The notes: a model not told the origin generated them from the letters alone. A DNA stretch of 64,000 bases from Paludibacterium paludis (GCF_018802605.1 NZ_CP069161.1:4005733-4069732); one strand, 5' to 3'. Shown: positions 28,874 through 40,264, numbered from the stretch's first letter. A program made the numbers and translations.

Positions 28874-28903
28874 AAAAGGGAAGCCGTGAGGCTTCCCTTT
28901 TTT
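28874..28903 (+). terminator. Rho-independent terminator after cytochrome c4
   Basis: AAAAGGGAAGCC (28874-28885), loop GTGA, then GGCTTCCCTTTT (28890-28901) with further T residues. Twelve perfect pairs make it one of the strongest in the window. Confidence 0.92.
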
Positions 28904-28919
28904 GTTCGAAACCGGACTT

Positions 28920-30944
28920 ATGAAACATTCGAGCCGCACCACGTCGTCCTTTCCGCGAGCGCTCTACGAGCTGCTCAGTTCGATGCGTTTCGCCATCGGC
29001 CTTCTGACGGTGCTGGCCATCGCCTCGATCGTCGGCACCTGGATCAAGCAGGGCGAAGCCTATCCCAATTACGCCTTCGAATTCGGCCAGTATTGGTTCC
29101 AGGTTTTTGATGTTCTTGGCATCTATGATGTCTACCATTCGGCCTGGTTCCTGACGATCCTGGCCTTTTTGATGCTGTCCACCACCTTGTGCATCGCGCG
29201 CAACGGCCCGGGCTTCATCAAGGATATCCGCTCCTTCCGCGACAAGGCCTCGGCCAGGTCGCTCGCCGCGATGCGCCACACCGCGCTCGTCGACGGCGCG
29301 GCGGACCGCGCCGCGGTCACCGCCCGCCTGCAGGCCGAAGGCTTCCGCTTCAAGGTGCGCGAGCGCGAGGACGGCACGACCCTCATTGCCGCCAAGAAGG
29401 GTTCGGCCAACCGTCTGGGGTATTTTTTCGCGCACATCGCGCTGGTGGTGATCTGTATCGGCGGCCTCCTCGACGGCAACCTGCCGTTGAAACTCGCCGA
29501 GCTGGCGGGCCGCGTTGTTCCGGAAACCCGCGACGACATTCCGCAAAGCCGCATCCCCGCGCACAGCCGGCTGTCGACCGCCAACCTGTCGTTCCGCGGC
29601 AACGCCAAGATTGTCGAAGGGCGCAGCGCCGACGTGGTGTTCCTCAATGCGGGACAAGGCTACCTGGTGCAAGAGTTGCCGTTCATCGTGACACTCAAGA
29701 AATTCGATGTTGCCTATTACAGCAACGGCATGCCCAAATCCTTCATCAGCGACGTGGTCGTCACCGACAAGGCCACCGGCAAAACCCGCGATGCCCGCAT
29801 TTCGGTCAATCATCCGCTGGTTGTCGACGGCATCGCCATCTACCAGGCCAGTTTCGGCGACGGTGGCTCGCCCCTGAAACTCACGGCCTGGAATCTCGAT
29901 GCGCCGGCGACGCCGCCGGTCGAGGTCAACGGCGTGTCGACGGCCACCCAACCGTTGACGGTGAATGGTAAGCGCTACGCGCTCGAATTCGGCGATTTGC
30001 GTGTCTACAATATCGAGGACATGGGCAAAACCCAAGGCGGGGAACGCTCGCTCGGCCAGCGCCTGAAGGACGCGCGCGAAGTGCGCCACGAAAAGCAGTT
30101 GAAGAACGTCGGCCCGTCGATCACCTTCAAGCTCAGGGATGCGCAGGGCCAGGCGCGGGAATACCTGCAGTATATGGCCCCGATCACCCAGGATGGCGCG
30201 ATGTACCAGATCTCGGGGATGCGGGCCAAGGTCGCCGAACCGTTCCAGTACCTGCGGATTCCGCTGGACGACGCGGCCTCCATCGATACCTTCATGCGCC
30301 TGCGCGGCGCGCTGGCGGATCCGGCCATGTACGACGAAGTCGCCGCGCGCAGCGCCGCCAAGGCGCTCGAAGGCAAGGCGATCAGTCCCGACATGAAAAA
30401 AGAGTTCGCGGACAGCGTAAAATGGGTGCTGACCGTCTTCGCCAGGGGCGGCTTCGCCGGCCTCGAAAACTTCCTCGAAGAAAAAGTGCCGGCGGACAAG
30501 CGCCAGGCGGTGGCCCAGACCTATATCAAGATTCTCCAGGGCGCCATCATCGACGTCATGGCGGTGGCGGACCGCAAGGCCGGCGCCGAACCGCTGAAGA
30601 ACGACGCGCAGCATTACCGCTTCTTGCTCGACAGCCTGGTCGCCTACAGCGCGCTGAAGGACTACGGCTCCCCGGTTTATCTGCAGATGACCGGATTCGA
30701 TCAGGTTCAGGCCTCCGGTCTGCAATTGACCCGCTCTCCGGGCAAGAATCTGGTGTACCTGGGTTCGCTGATGATGGTGCTGGGCATCATTCTGATGTTC
30801 TACATCCGCGAACTCAGACTGTGGGTGCTGCTGGAGCCGGGCCGGACACGGCTGGCGATGAGCGCCAACCGCCACAGCCGCGACCTGGACGGTGTGTTCG
30901 CCCGCTGGTCGGCCATCATTGAAACGACGGTACGAGGAAAGTAA
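28920..30944 (+). CDS. resB: Cytochrome c biogenesis protein Ccs1/ResB
   Basis: This 674-residue membrane protein of the System II heme-delivery and apocytochrome ligation complex has three hydrophobic segments near the N-terminus (around residues 23-42, 70-90 and 170-190), a large periplasmic domain, and a last membrane span near residues 620-645. I chose ATG 28920; an in-frame TTG at 28902 lies within the terminator. Its stop overlaps the ccsA start by one base (TAATG), so the two are coupled. Confidence 0.94.
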   Translation: MKHSSRTTSSFPRALYELLSSMRFAIGLLTVLAIASIVGTWIKQGEAYPNYAFEFGQYWFQVFDVLGIYDVYHSAWFLTILAFLMLSTTLCIARNGPGFIKDIRSFRDKASARSLAAMRHTALVDGAADRAAVTARLQAEGFRFKVREREDGTTLIAAKKGSANRLGYFFAHIALVVICIGGLLDGNLPLKLAELAGRVVPETRDDIPQSRIPAHSRLSTANLSFRGNAKIVEGRSADVVFLNAGQGYLVQELPFIVTLKKFDVAYYSNGMPKSFISDVVVTDKATGKTRDARISVNHPLVVDGIAIYQASFGDGGSPLKLTAWNLDAPATPPVEVNGVSTATQPLTVNGKRYALEFGDLRVYNIEDMGKTQGGERSLGQRLKDAREVRHEKQLKNVGPSITFKLRDAQGQAREYLQYMAPITQDGAMYQISGMRAKVAEPFQYLRIPLDDAASIDTFMRLRGALADPAMYDEVAARSAAKALEGKAISPDMKKEFADSVKWVLTVFARGGFAGLENFLEEKVPADKRQAVAQTYIKILQGAIIDVMAVADRKAGAEPLKNDAQHYRFLLDSLVAYSALKDYGSPVYLQMTGFDQVQASGLQLTRSPGKNLVYLGSLMMVLGIILMFYIRELRLWVLLEPGRTRLAMSANRHSRDLDGVFARWSAIIETTVRGK

Positions 30945-32086
30945 TGGAACTTGCACAGATTGACACCCCGCGCTCCTGGGTTCGGCAACTGACACTCGCC
31001 GACGGACTGTATGCCTTGCTGATCGTTCTGGCGGCGGTGATCGCCGAAACGCGCCTTGGCCAATACATGGACATCTACGAGCACGCCATTCTCGCCGGAT
31101 CGGCGGCCGGTCTCGTCGCCCTCGGCTGGTTCTGGAAAGCCTGGCGGGTGTTCTTCCCGGCGGCCGGCGCCATCGCGCTTCTGGCCGTCACGGCCTATCA
31201 GGGCGACCTGACCCGCGGCCAGCAGGCGTTCTGGCTCAAATACATCCTGTCGAGCCAATCCTCCGTGATGTGGATGTGCACGCTGTTCTTCCTCGCCACC
31301 GGCGCCTACTGGGCCGGCGTGCTGTCCCGCTCCGGCATGCTCTGCCGCATGGGCTCCTGGCTGACCTGGAGCGCCGCGACGATGGGCTTTGCCGGCCTGT
31401 TCACGCGCTGGTACGAAAGCTATCTGATCGGCCCCGACGTCGGCCACGTCCCGGTGTCCAACCTCTACGAAGTCTTCGTGCTGTTCACGCTGATCACCGC
31501 GCTGATGTACCTGTACTACGAAGCGCGCTTCGCCGCGCGCCAGATGGGCGCTTTCGTGCTGCTGGTGATCAGCGCCTCGGTGGGCTTCATCCTGTGGTAC
31601 ACCTTCGACCGCCAGGCGCACGAGATCCAGCCGCTGATTCCGGCGCTGCAGTCGTGGTGGATGAAAATCCACGTTCCGGCCAACTTCGTCGGCTACGGGG
31701 CGTTTTCCCTGGCGGCCATGCTCGGTGTGGCGCAGTTGCTCGTGAGCCATGGCGTGCTCAAGGACCGGCTGCCTCCGGCCGACGTGCTGGACGAGGTGAT
31801 GTACAAGGCGATCGCCGTCGGCTTCCTGTTCTTCACCATCGCCACCATCCTCGGCGCGATGTGGGCGGCGGACGCCTGGGGCGGCTACTGGTCGTGGGAC
31901 CCGAAAGAGACCTGGGCGCTGATCGTCTGGCTCAACTACGCCACGTGGCTGCACATGCGGCTCGTCAAGGGCATGCGCGGCAAGCCGCTCGCCTGGTGGG
32001 CCGTCATCGGGCTTGCCGTCACGACCTTCGCCTTCCTCGGCGTGAACATGTTCCTCAGCGGCCTGCATTCCTACGGCGGCCTGTAA
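30944..32086 (+). CDS. ccsA: Cytochrome c biogenesis protein CcsA/ResC
   Basis: This 380-residue polytopic protein exports heme and presents it to apocytochromes in System II. The tryptophan-rich WWD motif is visible (WGGYWSWDPKETWA), and flanking His residues (for example in the HVPVSNLYE and KIHVPANF regions) may be heme ligands. About eight hydrophobic segments are seen. It is coupled to resB and followed by a terminator. Confidence 0.95.
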   Translation: MELAQIDTPRSWVRQLTLADGLYALLIVLAAVIAETRLGQYMDIYEHAILAGSAAGLVALGWFWKAWRVFFPAAGAIALLAVTAYQGDLTRGQQAFWLKYILSSQSSVMWMCTLFFLATGAYWAGVLSRSGMLCRMGSWLTWSAATMGFAGLFTRWYESYLIGPDVGHVPVSNLYEVFVLFTLITALMYLYYEARFAARQMGAFVLLVISASVGFILWYTFDRQAHEIQPLIPALQSWWMKIHVPANFVGYGAFSLAAMLGVAQLLVSHGVLKDRLPPADVLDEVMYKAIAVGFLFFTIATILGAMWAADAWGGYWSWDPKETWALIVWLNYATWLHMRLVKGMRGKPLAWWAVIGLAVTTFAFLGVNMFLSGLHSYGGL

Positions 32087-32090
32087 ACGC

Positions 32091-32114
32091 AAGGGGGCCG
32101 ACCGCCCCCTTTTC
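32091..32114 (+). terminator. Rho-independent terminator after ccsA
   Basis: AAGGGGGC (32091-32098), loop CGACC, GCCCCCTT (32104-32111), then TTTC. It ends only four bases before the next start codon. Confidence 0.85.
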
Positions 32115-32118
32115 TCTC

Positions 32119-32406
32119 ATGTCCTGGTTTCTTTACATCCTCGAATGCAGTGATGGCAGCCTCTACACGGGCGTCACCACCGATGTGGCGAACCGCTACC
32201 GGGCTCACGCCAGCGGCCGGGGAGCGCGCTATACCCGCGGCCGTCCGCCGCGCGCGCTGCGCGCCGTGGTCGCTTTCGACACCCGCTCCGAGGCGCTGTC
32301 CGCCGAGTGCGCCGTGAAAGCCATGCCGCGCGCGGCGAAGCTGGCCTTTTGCGAAGCGCATGCGGATACCGCGCACGGCGTCTTGGCAGACGCCGGCGAG
32401 GCGTGA
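32119..32406 (+). CDS. GIY-YIG nuclease superfamily protein (UPF0213/YhbQ type)
   Basis: This 95-residue single-domain protein opens with the GIY-YIG-like core FLYILECSDGSLYTGVT, with the conserved Arg downstream (VANRYRAH). Small stand-alone members are thought to act in DNA repair or maintenance, but the role is not settled. The start at 32119 lies directly after the ccsA terminator with no Shine-Dalgarno sequence visible, so expression may be weak, read-through dependent or leaderless. The YcbL-type gene starts 41 bp after its stop. Confidence 0.88.
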   Translation: MSWFLYILECSDGSLYTGVTTDVANRYRAHASGRGARYTRGRPPRALRAVVAFDTRSEALSAECAVKAMPRAAKLAFCEAHADTAHGVLADAGEA

Positions 32407-32447
32407 CAGAATCGACACCCAGACCGAACCTCCGGAATCGCATCGTC

Positions 32448-33098
32448 ATGGCACTTCACTACCACATCATTCCCGTCACACCGTTCGCCCAGAACGCCAC
32501 CTTGCTGTGGTGCGACGCGACACGCAAGGCCGCCGTGGTCGACGCGGGCGGCGATATCGACCGGCTGGCGCACGCGATCAGCGAGCGCGGTCTGACCCTG
32601 GAAAAACTGCTGCTCACGCACGGACATATCGACCATGCGGGCGGCGCGGCGGAGCTGGCCGGGCAATTCGGCGTGAAAATCGAGGGGCCGGAGCAAAGCG
32701 AGCGCTTCTGGCTCGACAAACTCCCCGACCAGGGACGGATGTTCGGCTTCCCGTCCAGCGCGCCGTTGACGCCGGATCGCTGGCTCGCCGAAGGCGACAC
32801 CGTCACGGTCGGCGAGGAAACGCTCAAGGTCCTGCACTGCCCGGGCCATACGCCGGGGCATGTGGTGTTTCACAGCGAAAGCGCCGGTCTCCTTGTCGTG
32901 GGGGATGTGCTGTTCCAGGGATCGATCGGCAGGACGGATTTTCCGATGGGGGATCACCAGGCATTGATCAATGCGATTCGCGGCAAGCTCTTCGCGTTGC
33001 CCGATGAAACCGTGGTGCTGCCGGGGCACGGACCGCTGACGACGATCGGCGACGAGAGACGCGACAACCCGTTCGTGGCGGACGCACGATATCGTTGA
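32448..33098 (+). CDS. YcbL-type metallo-beta-lactamase fold hydrolase (type II glyoxalase-like)
   Basis: The 216-residue product carries the metal motif THGHIDHAGG, followed by CPGHTPGH and the GDVLF Asp. The C-terminal PGHGPLTT His completes the site. The pattern and length closely follow YcbL, a zinc/iron hydrolase with S-lactoylglutathione hydrolase activity. I chose ATG 32448 (MALHYHIIPVTPF) to match the family N-terminus; the open frame extends further upstream without conserved sequence. Confidence 0.9.
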   Translation: MALHYHIIPVTPFAQNATLLWCDATRKAAVVDAGGDIDRLAHAISERGLTLEKLLLTHGHIDHAGGAAELAGQFGVKIEGPEQSERFWLDKLPDQGRMFGFPSSAPLTPDRWLAEGDTVTVGEETLKVLHCPGHTPGHVVFHSESAGLLVVGDVLFQGSIGRTDFPMGDHQALINAIRGKLFALPDETVVLPGHGPLTTIGDERRDNPFVADARYR

Positions 33099-33182
33099 TT
33101 TGGAAAAGTTTTTGTTCCAGGTAAAGAAACTTCGTTTTATGCCAAAAATATGGCGAAAATGATACGAACGTTTTACCAAAAC

Positions 33183-33211
33183 TTTACAAGTTCAATACAT
33201 GTGCTTATCCT
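33183..33211 (+). promoter_or_regulatory. Candidate promoter of the Tsx-like porin gene
   Basis: TTTACA (33183-33188) and TATCCT (33206-33211) are separated by exactly 17 bases. Transcription would start about 33218, so the hairpin at 33216-33236 would sit at the extreme 5' end of the mRNA. Confidence 0.5.
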
Positions 33212-33215
33212 GCGC

Positions 33216-33236
33216 GCGGGCCTAGCCAAGGCCCGC
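33216..33236 (+). promoter_or_regulatory. 5'-terminal hairpin in the porin leader
   Basis: GCGGGCCT (33216-33223) and AGGCCCGC (33229-33236) form eight perfect pairs around loop AGCCA, 33 bases before the start codon. A 5'-end stem of this kind can protect a porin mRNA from decay, as known for ompA; that role is inferred here. Confidence 0.5.
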
Positions 33237-33269
33237 ATAAAACCAACACAACAGAACGCAGGTCTTTCC

Positions 33270-34043
33270 ATGAACACTAGCAAACTCCTCCTGGCCGTTA
33301 CCCTCGCCGGTACGGTCGCCGCGGCCCAGGCCGACGGCTACTCCTTCGCCAACGTGTCCGCCAACTACCTCGACTGGTCCAACAATACCACCCGCATCTC
33401 CAACGGCGGCAAGCAGGACTTCGGTTACCTGGAGGCCGAAGGCGGCATGGGCGGCAACTGGGGCGATCTGTACGGCTTCTTCGATATCGAGAACCCGGGC
33501 CAGAGCAACCAGAACACCAAACCCGGCAAGGATCGCCGCTGGACCACCAAAGTGGTCGGCCGCTACAACCTGACCACCGTGGCCAACGTCCCGGTTCAAC
33601 TGTACGCGCACGTCTACGACACCCGCGGCCACAACTTCTACGACCAGAACCGCGTCCTGGGTCTGGGCACCAGCCTGTCCTTCGGCAAGCTGTGGATCAA
33701 ACCGTTCATCGGCGTTCACCAAGAGCTGAACTACTGGAACACCGCGCGTCACAACGGCTACATGGCCGGTTACGTCGCCGGTTACGACTTCACCGCTTTC
33801 GGCCAGCCGTTCTCCATCACCCAGTGGCACGAAACCGAATTCGACCGCAACTCGCGCTTCTCCCAGCTGTCGACCGACGGCAACGTGCATGAGCGCAAGA
33901 GCGGCCAGAACGGCGCGATCTCGCTGTGGTGGACCCCGGTCAAGTCCGTGACCACCGGCATCCAGTACCGCTACGCCCTGCACAAGCTGGGTGTGGCCGG
34001 TAACGAAAACGCCATGATCTACACCATCAAGTACAACTTCTAA
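33270..34043 (+). CDS. Tsx/OmpK-like outer-membrane channel protein
   Basis: The 257-residue product has a signal peptide cleaved after AQA (residue about 22) and alternating beta-strand patterning, ending in an aromatic residue (IKYNF), as outer-membrane beta-barrels do. The sequence resembles the nucleoside-specific channel family (Tsx, OmpK). The substrate is unproven. Codon use is strongly biased to C-ending codons, typical of highly expressed genes. It has its own promoter and a terminator at 34076. Confidence 0.85.
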   Translation: MNTSKLLLAVTLAGTVAAAQADGYSFANVSANYLDWSNNTTRISNGGKQDFGYLEAEGGMGGNWGDLYGFFDIENPGQSNQNTKPGKDRRWTTKVVGRYNLTTVANVPVQLYAHVYDTRGHNFYDQNRVLGLGTSLSFGKLWIKPFIGVHQELNYWNTARHNGYMAGYVAGYDFTAFGQPFSITQWHETEFDRNSRFSQLSTDGNVHERKSGQNGAISLWWTPVKSVTTGIQYRYALHKLGVAGNENAMIYTIKYNF

Positions 34044-34075
34044 GCCCGGCGGCCGGCTTGACCGGCGCCCCGCTG

Positions 34076-34112
34076 AATGCCCCCGTCTTCTTCGGAAACG
34101 GGGGCATTGTTC
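34076..34112 (+). terminator. Terminator after the porin gene, possibly bidirectional
   Basis: AATGCCCCCGT (34076-34086) and ACGGGGGCATT (34098-34108) are perfect eleven-base complements with an eleven-base loop. A short T-rich tail follows on the plus strand. It lies between the convergent porin and pgl genes. Confidence 0.8.
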
Positions 34113-34117
34113 TTGGG

Positions 34118-34789
<672 letters not shown>

Positions 34790-34825
34790 GGCTGCTCCTT
34801 GCCTGAATCGTTCAAGTGTCGCTAT

Positions 34826-34840
34826 TGTAGTTATATTACC
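34826..34840. promoter_or_regulatory. HexR-type operator, pgl-proximal
   Basis: TGTAGTTATATTACC matches the known HexR consensus TGTARTWWNATTACA at 14 of 15 positions. It lies 37 bp upstream of the pgl start in the divergent pgl-edd control region. HexR represses Entner-Doudoroff genes and is released by KDPG; no hexR gene is in the window. Confidence 0.7.
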
Positions 34841-34889
34841 GGATATTTTCACAGCCTCCCCGTGTCAAATCAAACCATCTTGGCATTTG

Positions 34890-34904
34890 TGTAGTAAAAT
34901 TACT
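34890..34904. promoter_or_regulatory. HexR-type operator, edd-proximal
   Basis: TGTAGTAAAATTACT matches TGTARTWWNATTACA at 14 of 15 positions, 33 bp upstream of the edd start. It overlaps AT-rich sequence that probably includes the edd -10 region. Confidence 0.72.
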
Positions 34905-34937
34905 CTCAACACACCTGTTCGCTCCGAGAGGGACCCC

Positions 34938-36773
<1,836 letters not shown>

Positions 36774-36775
36774 AC

Positions 36776-37396
36776 ATGGATGCATTGACTCTGTTGCGCC
36801 AGGGGCCGGTCGTACCGGTGATCGTGGTCAACGACGCGGCGGTCGCCGTCGATCTGGCCCACGCGCTGGTGGCCGGCGGAATCCGCGTGCTGGAAGTGAC
36901 GCTGCGCACCAAGGCGGCGCTGGCCGCCATGCGGCGCATGCGCGACGAAGTACCGGACGCGATCGTCGGCGCCGGCACCTTGCGCAACCGCGCGCAGGTG
37001 GAAGCGGTGGTCGACGCGGGCGCCCGTTTCGGCGTCAGCCCCGGCCTCACCCCGGAACTCGCCGCCGCGGCCCGTTCCGCGTCGCTGACCTTCATTCCCG
37101 GTGTCGCCACGCCGTCCGAGGCCATGCACGCGCAGGATGAAGGTTTTCTTGTGCAAAAACTGTTCCCCGCCGAGGCGGTGGGCGGACAAAAACTGCTGCG
37201 CTCCCTCGCCGGGCCGTTCGCCGACCTGCGTTTCTGCCCCACCGGCGGGATCGATCTTGCCAAGGCGCGCGAATACCTGGCGCTGCCCAACGTGCTCGCG
37301 GTGGGCGGCAGCTGGCTGACCCCGGAGGACGCCATCGCCGCGCGCGACTGGGATCGCATCACGGAGCTGGCCAGGGAGGCTTCGCGTCTCGTCTGA
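36776..37396 (+). CDS. eda: KDPG aldolase (2-dehydro-3-deoxy-phosphogluconate aldolase)
   Basis: This 206-residue class I aldolase cleaves KDPG to pyruvate and glyceraldehyde 3-phosphate. The catalytic Glu lies in RVLEVTLRT, the GAGTLRN segment is present, and the Schiff-base Lys sits in VQKLFPAE, followed by FCPTGGI. The ATG at 36776 has GGAG nine bases upstream, inside the end of edd; ATG 36761 overlaps edd and is less likely. It forms a two-gene operon with edd. Confidence 0.96.
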   Translation: MDALTLLRQGPVVPVIVVNDAAVAVDLAHALVAGGIRVLEVTLRTKAALAAMRRMRDEVPDAIVGAGTLRNRAQVEAVVDAGARFGVSPGLTPELAAAARSASLTFIPGVATPSEAMHAQDEGFLVQKLFPAEAVGGQKLLRSLAGPFADLRFCPTGGIDLAKAREYLALPNVLAVGGSWLTPEDAIAARDWDRITELAREASRLV

Positions 37397-37470
37397 ACGG
37401 GGCCATTGCTTTTGCTCCGCCCTTGCCTAAGCTCAAAGAGCGGCTACGTGTCCCGACAAGGAGAAAAGCG

Positions 37471-38295
37471 ATGCAAGTGGCGGAGATTTTCGAGAAAGCG
37501 ACCGGCCGTCTGCCGATGGTGCCCAAGGTCGTCCAGGAACTGGTGGCCAGCTTTCACCGGCCGGGGGTGAACATCGACGAGGTCGCCGACATGGTCGGAC
37601 ACGACCAGGTACTGACAGCCCGTGTGCTGCGACTGGCCAATACGGCCCGTTTCGGGGGAAACCGCACGGTCGGCTCGCTCGACGATGCGGTACTGCTGCT
37701 CGGGTTCGACAATTTGCGCGTGCTGGTCATCGCCTCCGGCGTGACCGGCGCGAGCGCGTCGATTCCCGGTTTCGACATGAAGGGGTTCTGGCAGCGCAGC
37801 TTCGAGATGGCCAATACGGCCAAGTGCCTCGCCAAACTGGCGAAAATGGATTCGCAACTGGGCTATACCTGCGGACTGCTGGCCGGCATCGGGGAGCTGG
37901 TATTGCATGTCGCGCTGCCCGAAGAAGCGCTGAAAATCGACAAGGTGGTCGCCGGCGGGGCCGATCGCACCGCCACGGAGCGCATGGTGCTGGGCGTGGA
38001 TCTGACACAGGTTGGCGCCGAGCTCGCCCGGCGCTGGAATTTCCCCGACGCCATCCAGCAGGCCATTCTGCACCAGCACGATCTCTTGAAAACCGCGCAC
38101 AACTCGCCCTACGCGGTGCTGACCGGGCTGTCCTCCTTCCTCGTGTCCGGCTTCAACCGGGGCATGAGCGAAGACGAGATGTTGGCCATTCTGCCCCAAT
38201 CGGTCATCGACGCGCTGGGTATCCCCGGCGAAGCGCTGGGCGCGGCGCTGCCCGAACTGAAGCTGGCCAGCACCACGCTTGACGAGCTGCTCTGA
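37471..38295 (+). CDS. HDOD domain protein
   Basis: The 274-residue product is a single HDOD domain (a degenerate HD-type fold found in signalling proteins). The LPMVPKVVQELV start and the DQVLTARVLRLANTARFG segment are family-typical. Catalytic His-Asp pairs of true HD phosphohydrolases are not obvious. The ATG at 37471 follows AAGGAGA. It lies 74 bp after eda, possibly in the same transcript, and converges on the RNB gene. The partner signal is unknown. Confidence 0.88.
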   Translation: MQVAEIFEKATGRLPMVPKVVQELVASFHRPGVNIDEVADMVGHDQVLTARVLRLANTARFGGNRTVGSLDDAVLLLGFDNLRVLVIASGVTGASASIPGFDMKGFWQRSFEMANTAKCLAKLAKMDSQLGYTCGLLAGIGELVLHVALPEEALKIDKVVAGGADRTATERMVLGVDLTQVGAELARRWNFPDAIQQAILHQHDLLKTAHNSPYAVLTGLSSFLVSGFNRGMSEDEMLAILPQSVIDALGIPGEALGAALPELKLASTTLDELL

Positions 38296-38298
38296 CGC

Positions 38299-40164
38299 TC
38301 ACGCCCCGTCGGCGGGGGAAACCTCGTCGACCAGGCCGGCGAAACGGCATTCGATCTCGAGCATCGGCTCGTCGATGCGCAAGATCGCGAGCCGGATACG
38401 CGCGCCCGGGGTCAATTCCGGCAGTCCAGGCACGCGCAGCCTGAGCGGCAGTCCGTCAAGCCGTACCAGATCCTCCTTGATCCAGGTGGCGGTCGGCGAG
38501 GTGACACCTTCCTGGCTGAACCAGCGCAGGCACCAGAACAGCTCCATACGGTCCTGGAAGCCGAGATAGGCCGCGTAACTGGTATCGAAGTCCCTCAGCA
38601 AGGCGAACAGCCGGGTGTCGGACTGGGCGAACGGCGCTTCCTCCTCGCGGATCATGGCGATGAGTTGACGCTGGTTGACGAAGTCCGACGCGCGGCGCAG
38701 CGGCGACGTGGCCCAGGCGTACTGTGCCACGCCCAGACCGACATGCGGTTCGGGGCGCGTGGTCATGCGCACCTTGCCCGCGCCTTGCGCACGGTACATG
38801 GCGGGAATGTCGACCTCGGCCAGCATGCGTCCCCATTCGGAATTGGCGAGGATCATCAGCTCCGACACCAGCTTGTCCATCGGCGCGCCGCGGCGGCGCG
38901 TGGTGATACGCACCTTGCCGTCGATCACATCGAAATTGTAATCCTGCTGAACGGGCCGGGAGGGATCGTACTTGCCGCGCCGCTTCTCCAGCGCGACGGC
39001 GAACTGCCACAACCAGGTCAGCTCGCGTTTGAACGGGTAATCGATGCCGGGATCGTTGGCGAGAGTCGCCTCGTTGAACAGCGGCTCGAGCGTATCGTGG
39101 CGCAGGTTCGCGCTGATCGGCACGGCTTCGATGCGGTTCTCGAAGGATAGCGGTTCGAAATCGGGCGAAACAACCACATACAGGCTCAGCGCCGGGCACG
39201 GTTCGCCCTCTTTGAGCGTGAAGCGCTCGACGACGTCGTCCGGCAGCATGGTGATCTTGCCGCCGGGGAAATACACCGTGGACAAACGGCTGTAAACCAG
39301 GCGTTCAAGATCGGATCCTTCGGCGATGCCGAGCGTCGGCGCCGCGATATGGATGCCGACACGCATCGAACCGTCGGGCAGTGCCTCGAGCGAGAAGGCA
39401 TCGTCGATTTCCGTGGTCGCCGCGTCATCGATGGAAAACGCCGCGACCGGCGCGACCGGCAGTCCCTCGACCGCCCCGGGCGGCGTGTACTGGCCAAACC
39501 CGATGCCCTTGGGAAAATGCTCCATCTGGAAACCGGCCATCAGATACTCGGGCACCGAGGGAATGCCGCCCGCCTCGATCGCCAGGCGCAACGGCGAGAG
39601 CGACATTTCCCGGCTGGCCTGCTCGAAGGCCTTGTATTCGAGCGAGTTCTTGTCGGGGCGGAACAGCATCTCCATCAGGCGAACGCGCACCGGCTCGGGC
39701 AAGGTCCGCTCCTTGAGCTGCGCCACCCACTCGTCGATCTGCTGCTGCTCGCGCTTTTTGCGTTCGAGACCGGCCAACGCCGCCTTGAGCGCCTCTTCCG
39801 GCGCGGCCTTGTAACGTCCCTTGCCCTTCTTGTAGAAGTACATCGGCGCGGAAAAGAGCCGCATCACGATCGCCGCGGTTTCAATGGCCGTCGGCGTGTG
39901 GCCGAAGTAGTCGAGCGCCAGCGCCTCGTGACCGAACTCGTCCTGGCCGCAGCACTCCCAGAGAAAATCCAGATCGATGTCGGCCAGCAATGCTTCCGCC
40001 GCCGGCAGAAAATCGTTGAGCGGGGAGGAGAACTCCAGCACGACACTGGCCGCCTTGAGTTTGGTGCGCTTGCCATGCTGGGTGTCGATCTGCAGGCTCG
40101 CATCGCTTTTGGAGACAATGCTGCCGACTTTGAAACTGCCACTCTCTTCGTATAAGACGTTCAT
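38299..40164 (-). CDS. RNB-domain (RNase II/R family) exoribonuclease
   Basis: The 621-residue product has a catalytic RNB core containing the acidic metal-binding set in SIDDAATTEIDDAF (Asp246, Asp254, Asp255). It lacks the usual length of RNase R and has an unusual ~230-residue N-terminal region in place of tandem cold-shock domains, plus a short S1-like C-terminus. It probably degrades RNA 3' to 5', but its target is unknown. I chose ATG 40164 (MNVLYEESG); the frame extends upstream to 40296. It is the only gene between the convergent HDOD gene and the GlpR-like gene. Confidence 0.88.
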   Translation of the reverse strand: MNVLYEESGSFKVGSIVSKSDASLQIDTQHGKRTKLKAASVVLEFSSPLNDFLPAAEALLADIDLDFLWECCGQDEFGHEALALDYFGHTPTAIETAAIVMRLFSAPMYFYKKGKGRYKAAPEEALKAALAGLERKKREQQQIDEWVAQLKERTLPEPVRVRLMEMLFRPDKNSLEYKAFEQASREMSLSPLRLAIEAGGIPSVPEYLMAGFQMEHFPKGIGFGQYTPPGAVEGLPVAPVAAFSIDDAATTEIDDAFSLEALPDGSMRVGIHIAAPTLGIAEGSDLERLVYSRLSTVYFPGGKITMLPDDVVERFTLKEGEPCPALSLYVVVSPDFEPLSFENRIEAVPISANLRHDTLEPLFNEATLANDPGIDYPFKRELTWLWQFAVALEKRRGKYDPSRPVQQDYNFDVIDGKVRITTRRRGAPMDKLVSELMILANSEWGRMLAEVDIPAMYRAQGAGKVRMTTRPEPHVGLGVAQYAWATSPLRRASDFVNQRQLIAMIREEEAPFAQSDTRLFALLRDFDTSYAAYLGFQDRMELFWCLRWFSQEGVTSPTATWIKEDLVRLDGLPLRLRVPGLPELTPGARIRLAILRIDEPMLEIECRFAGLVDEVSPADGA

Positions 40165-40264
40165 CCGCGCAGCCAGAAATCCGGAAATCAAACGAAAATT
40201 ATAGCAGGACTCGCCTCGCTCAGGAGGACGCATGGAAGAGATGAGAAAGGTATGACGAGCTGAC

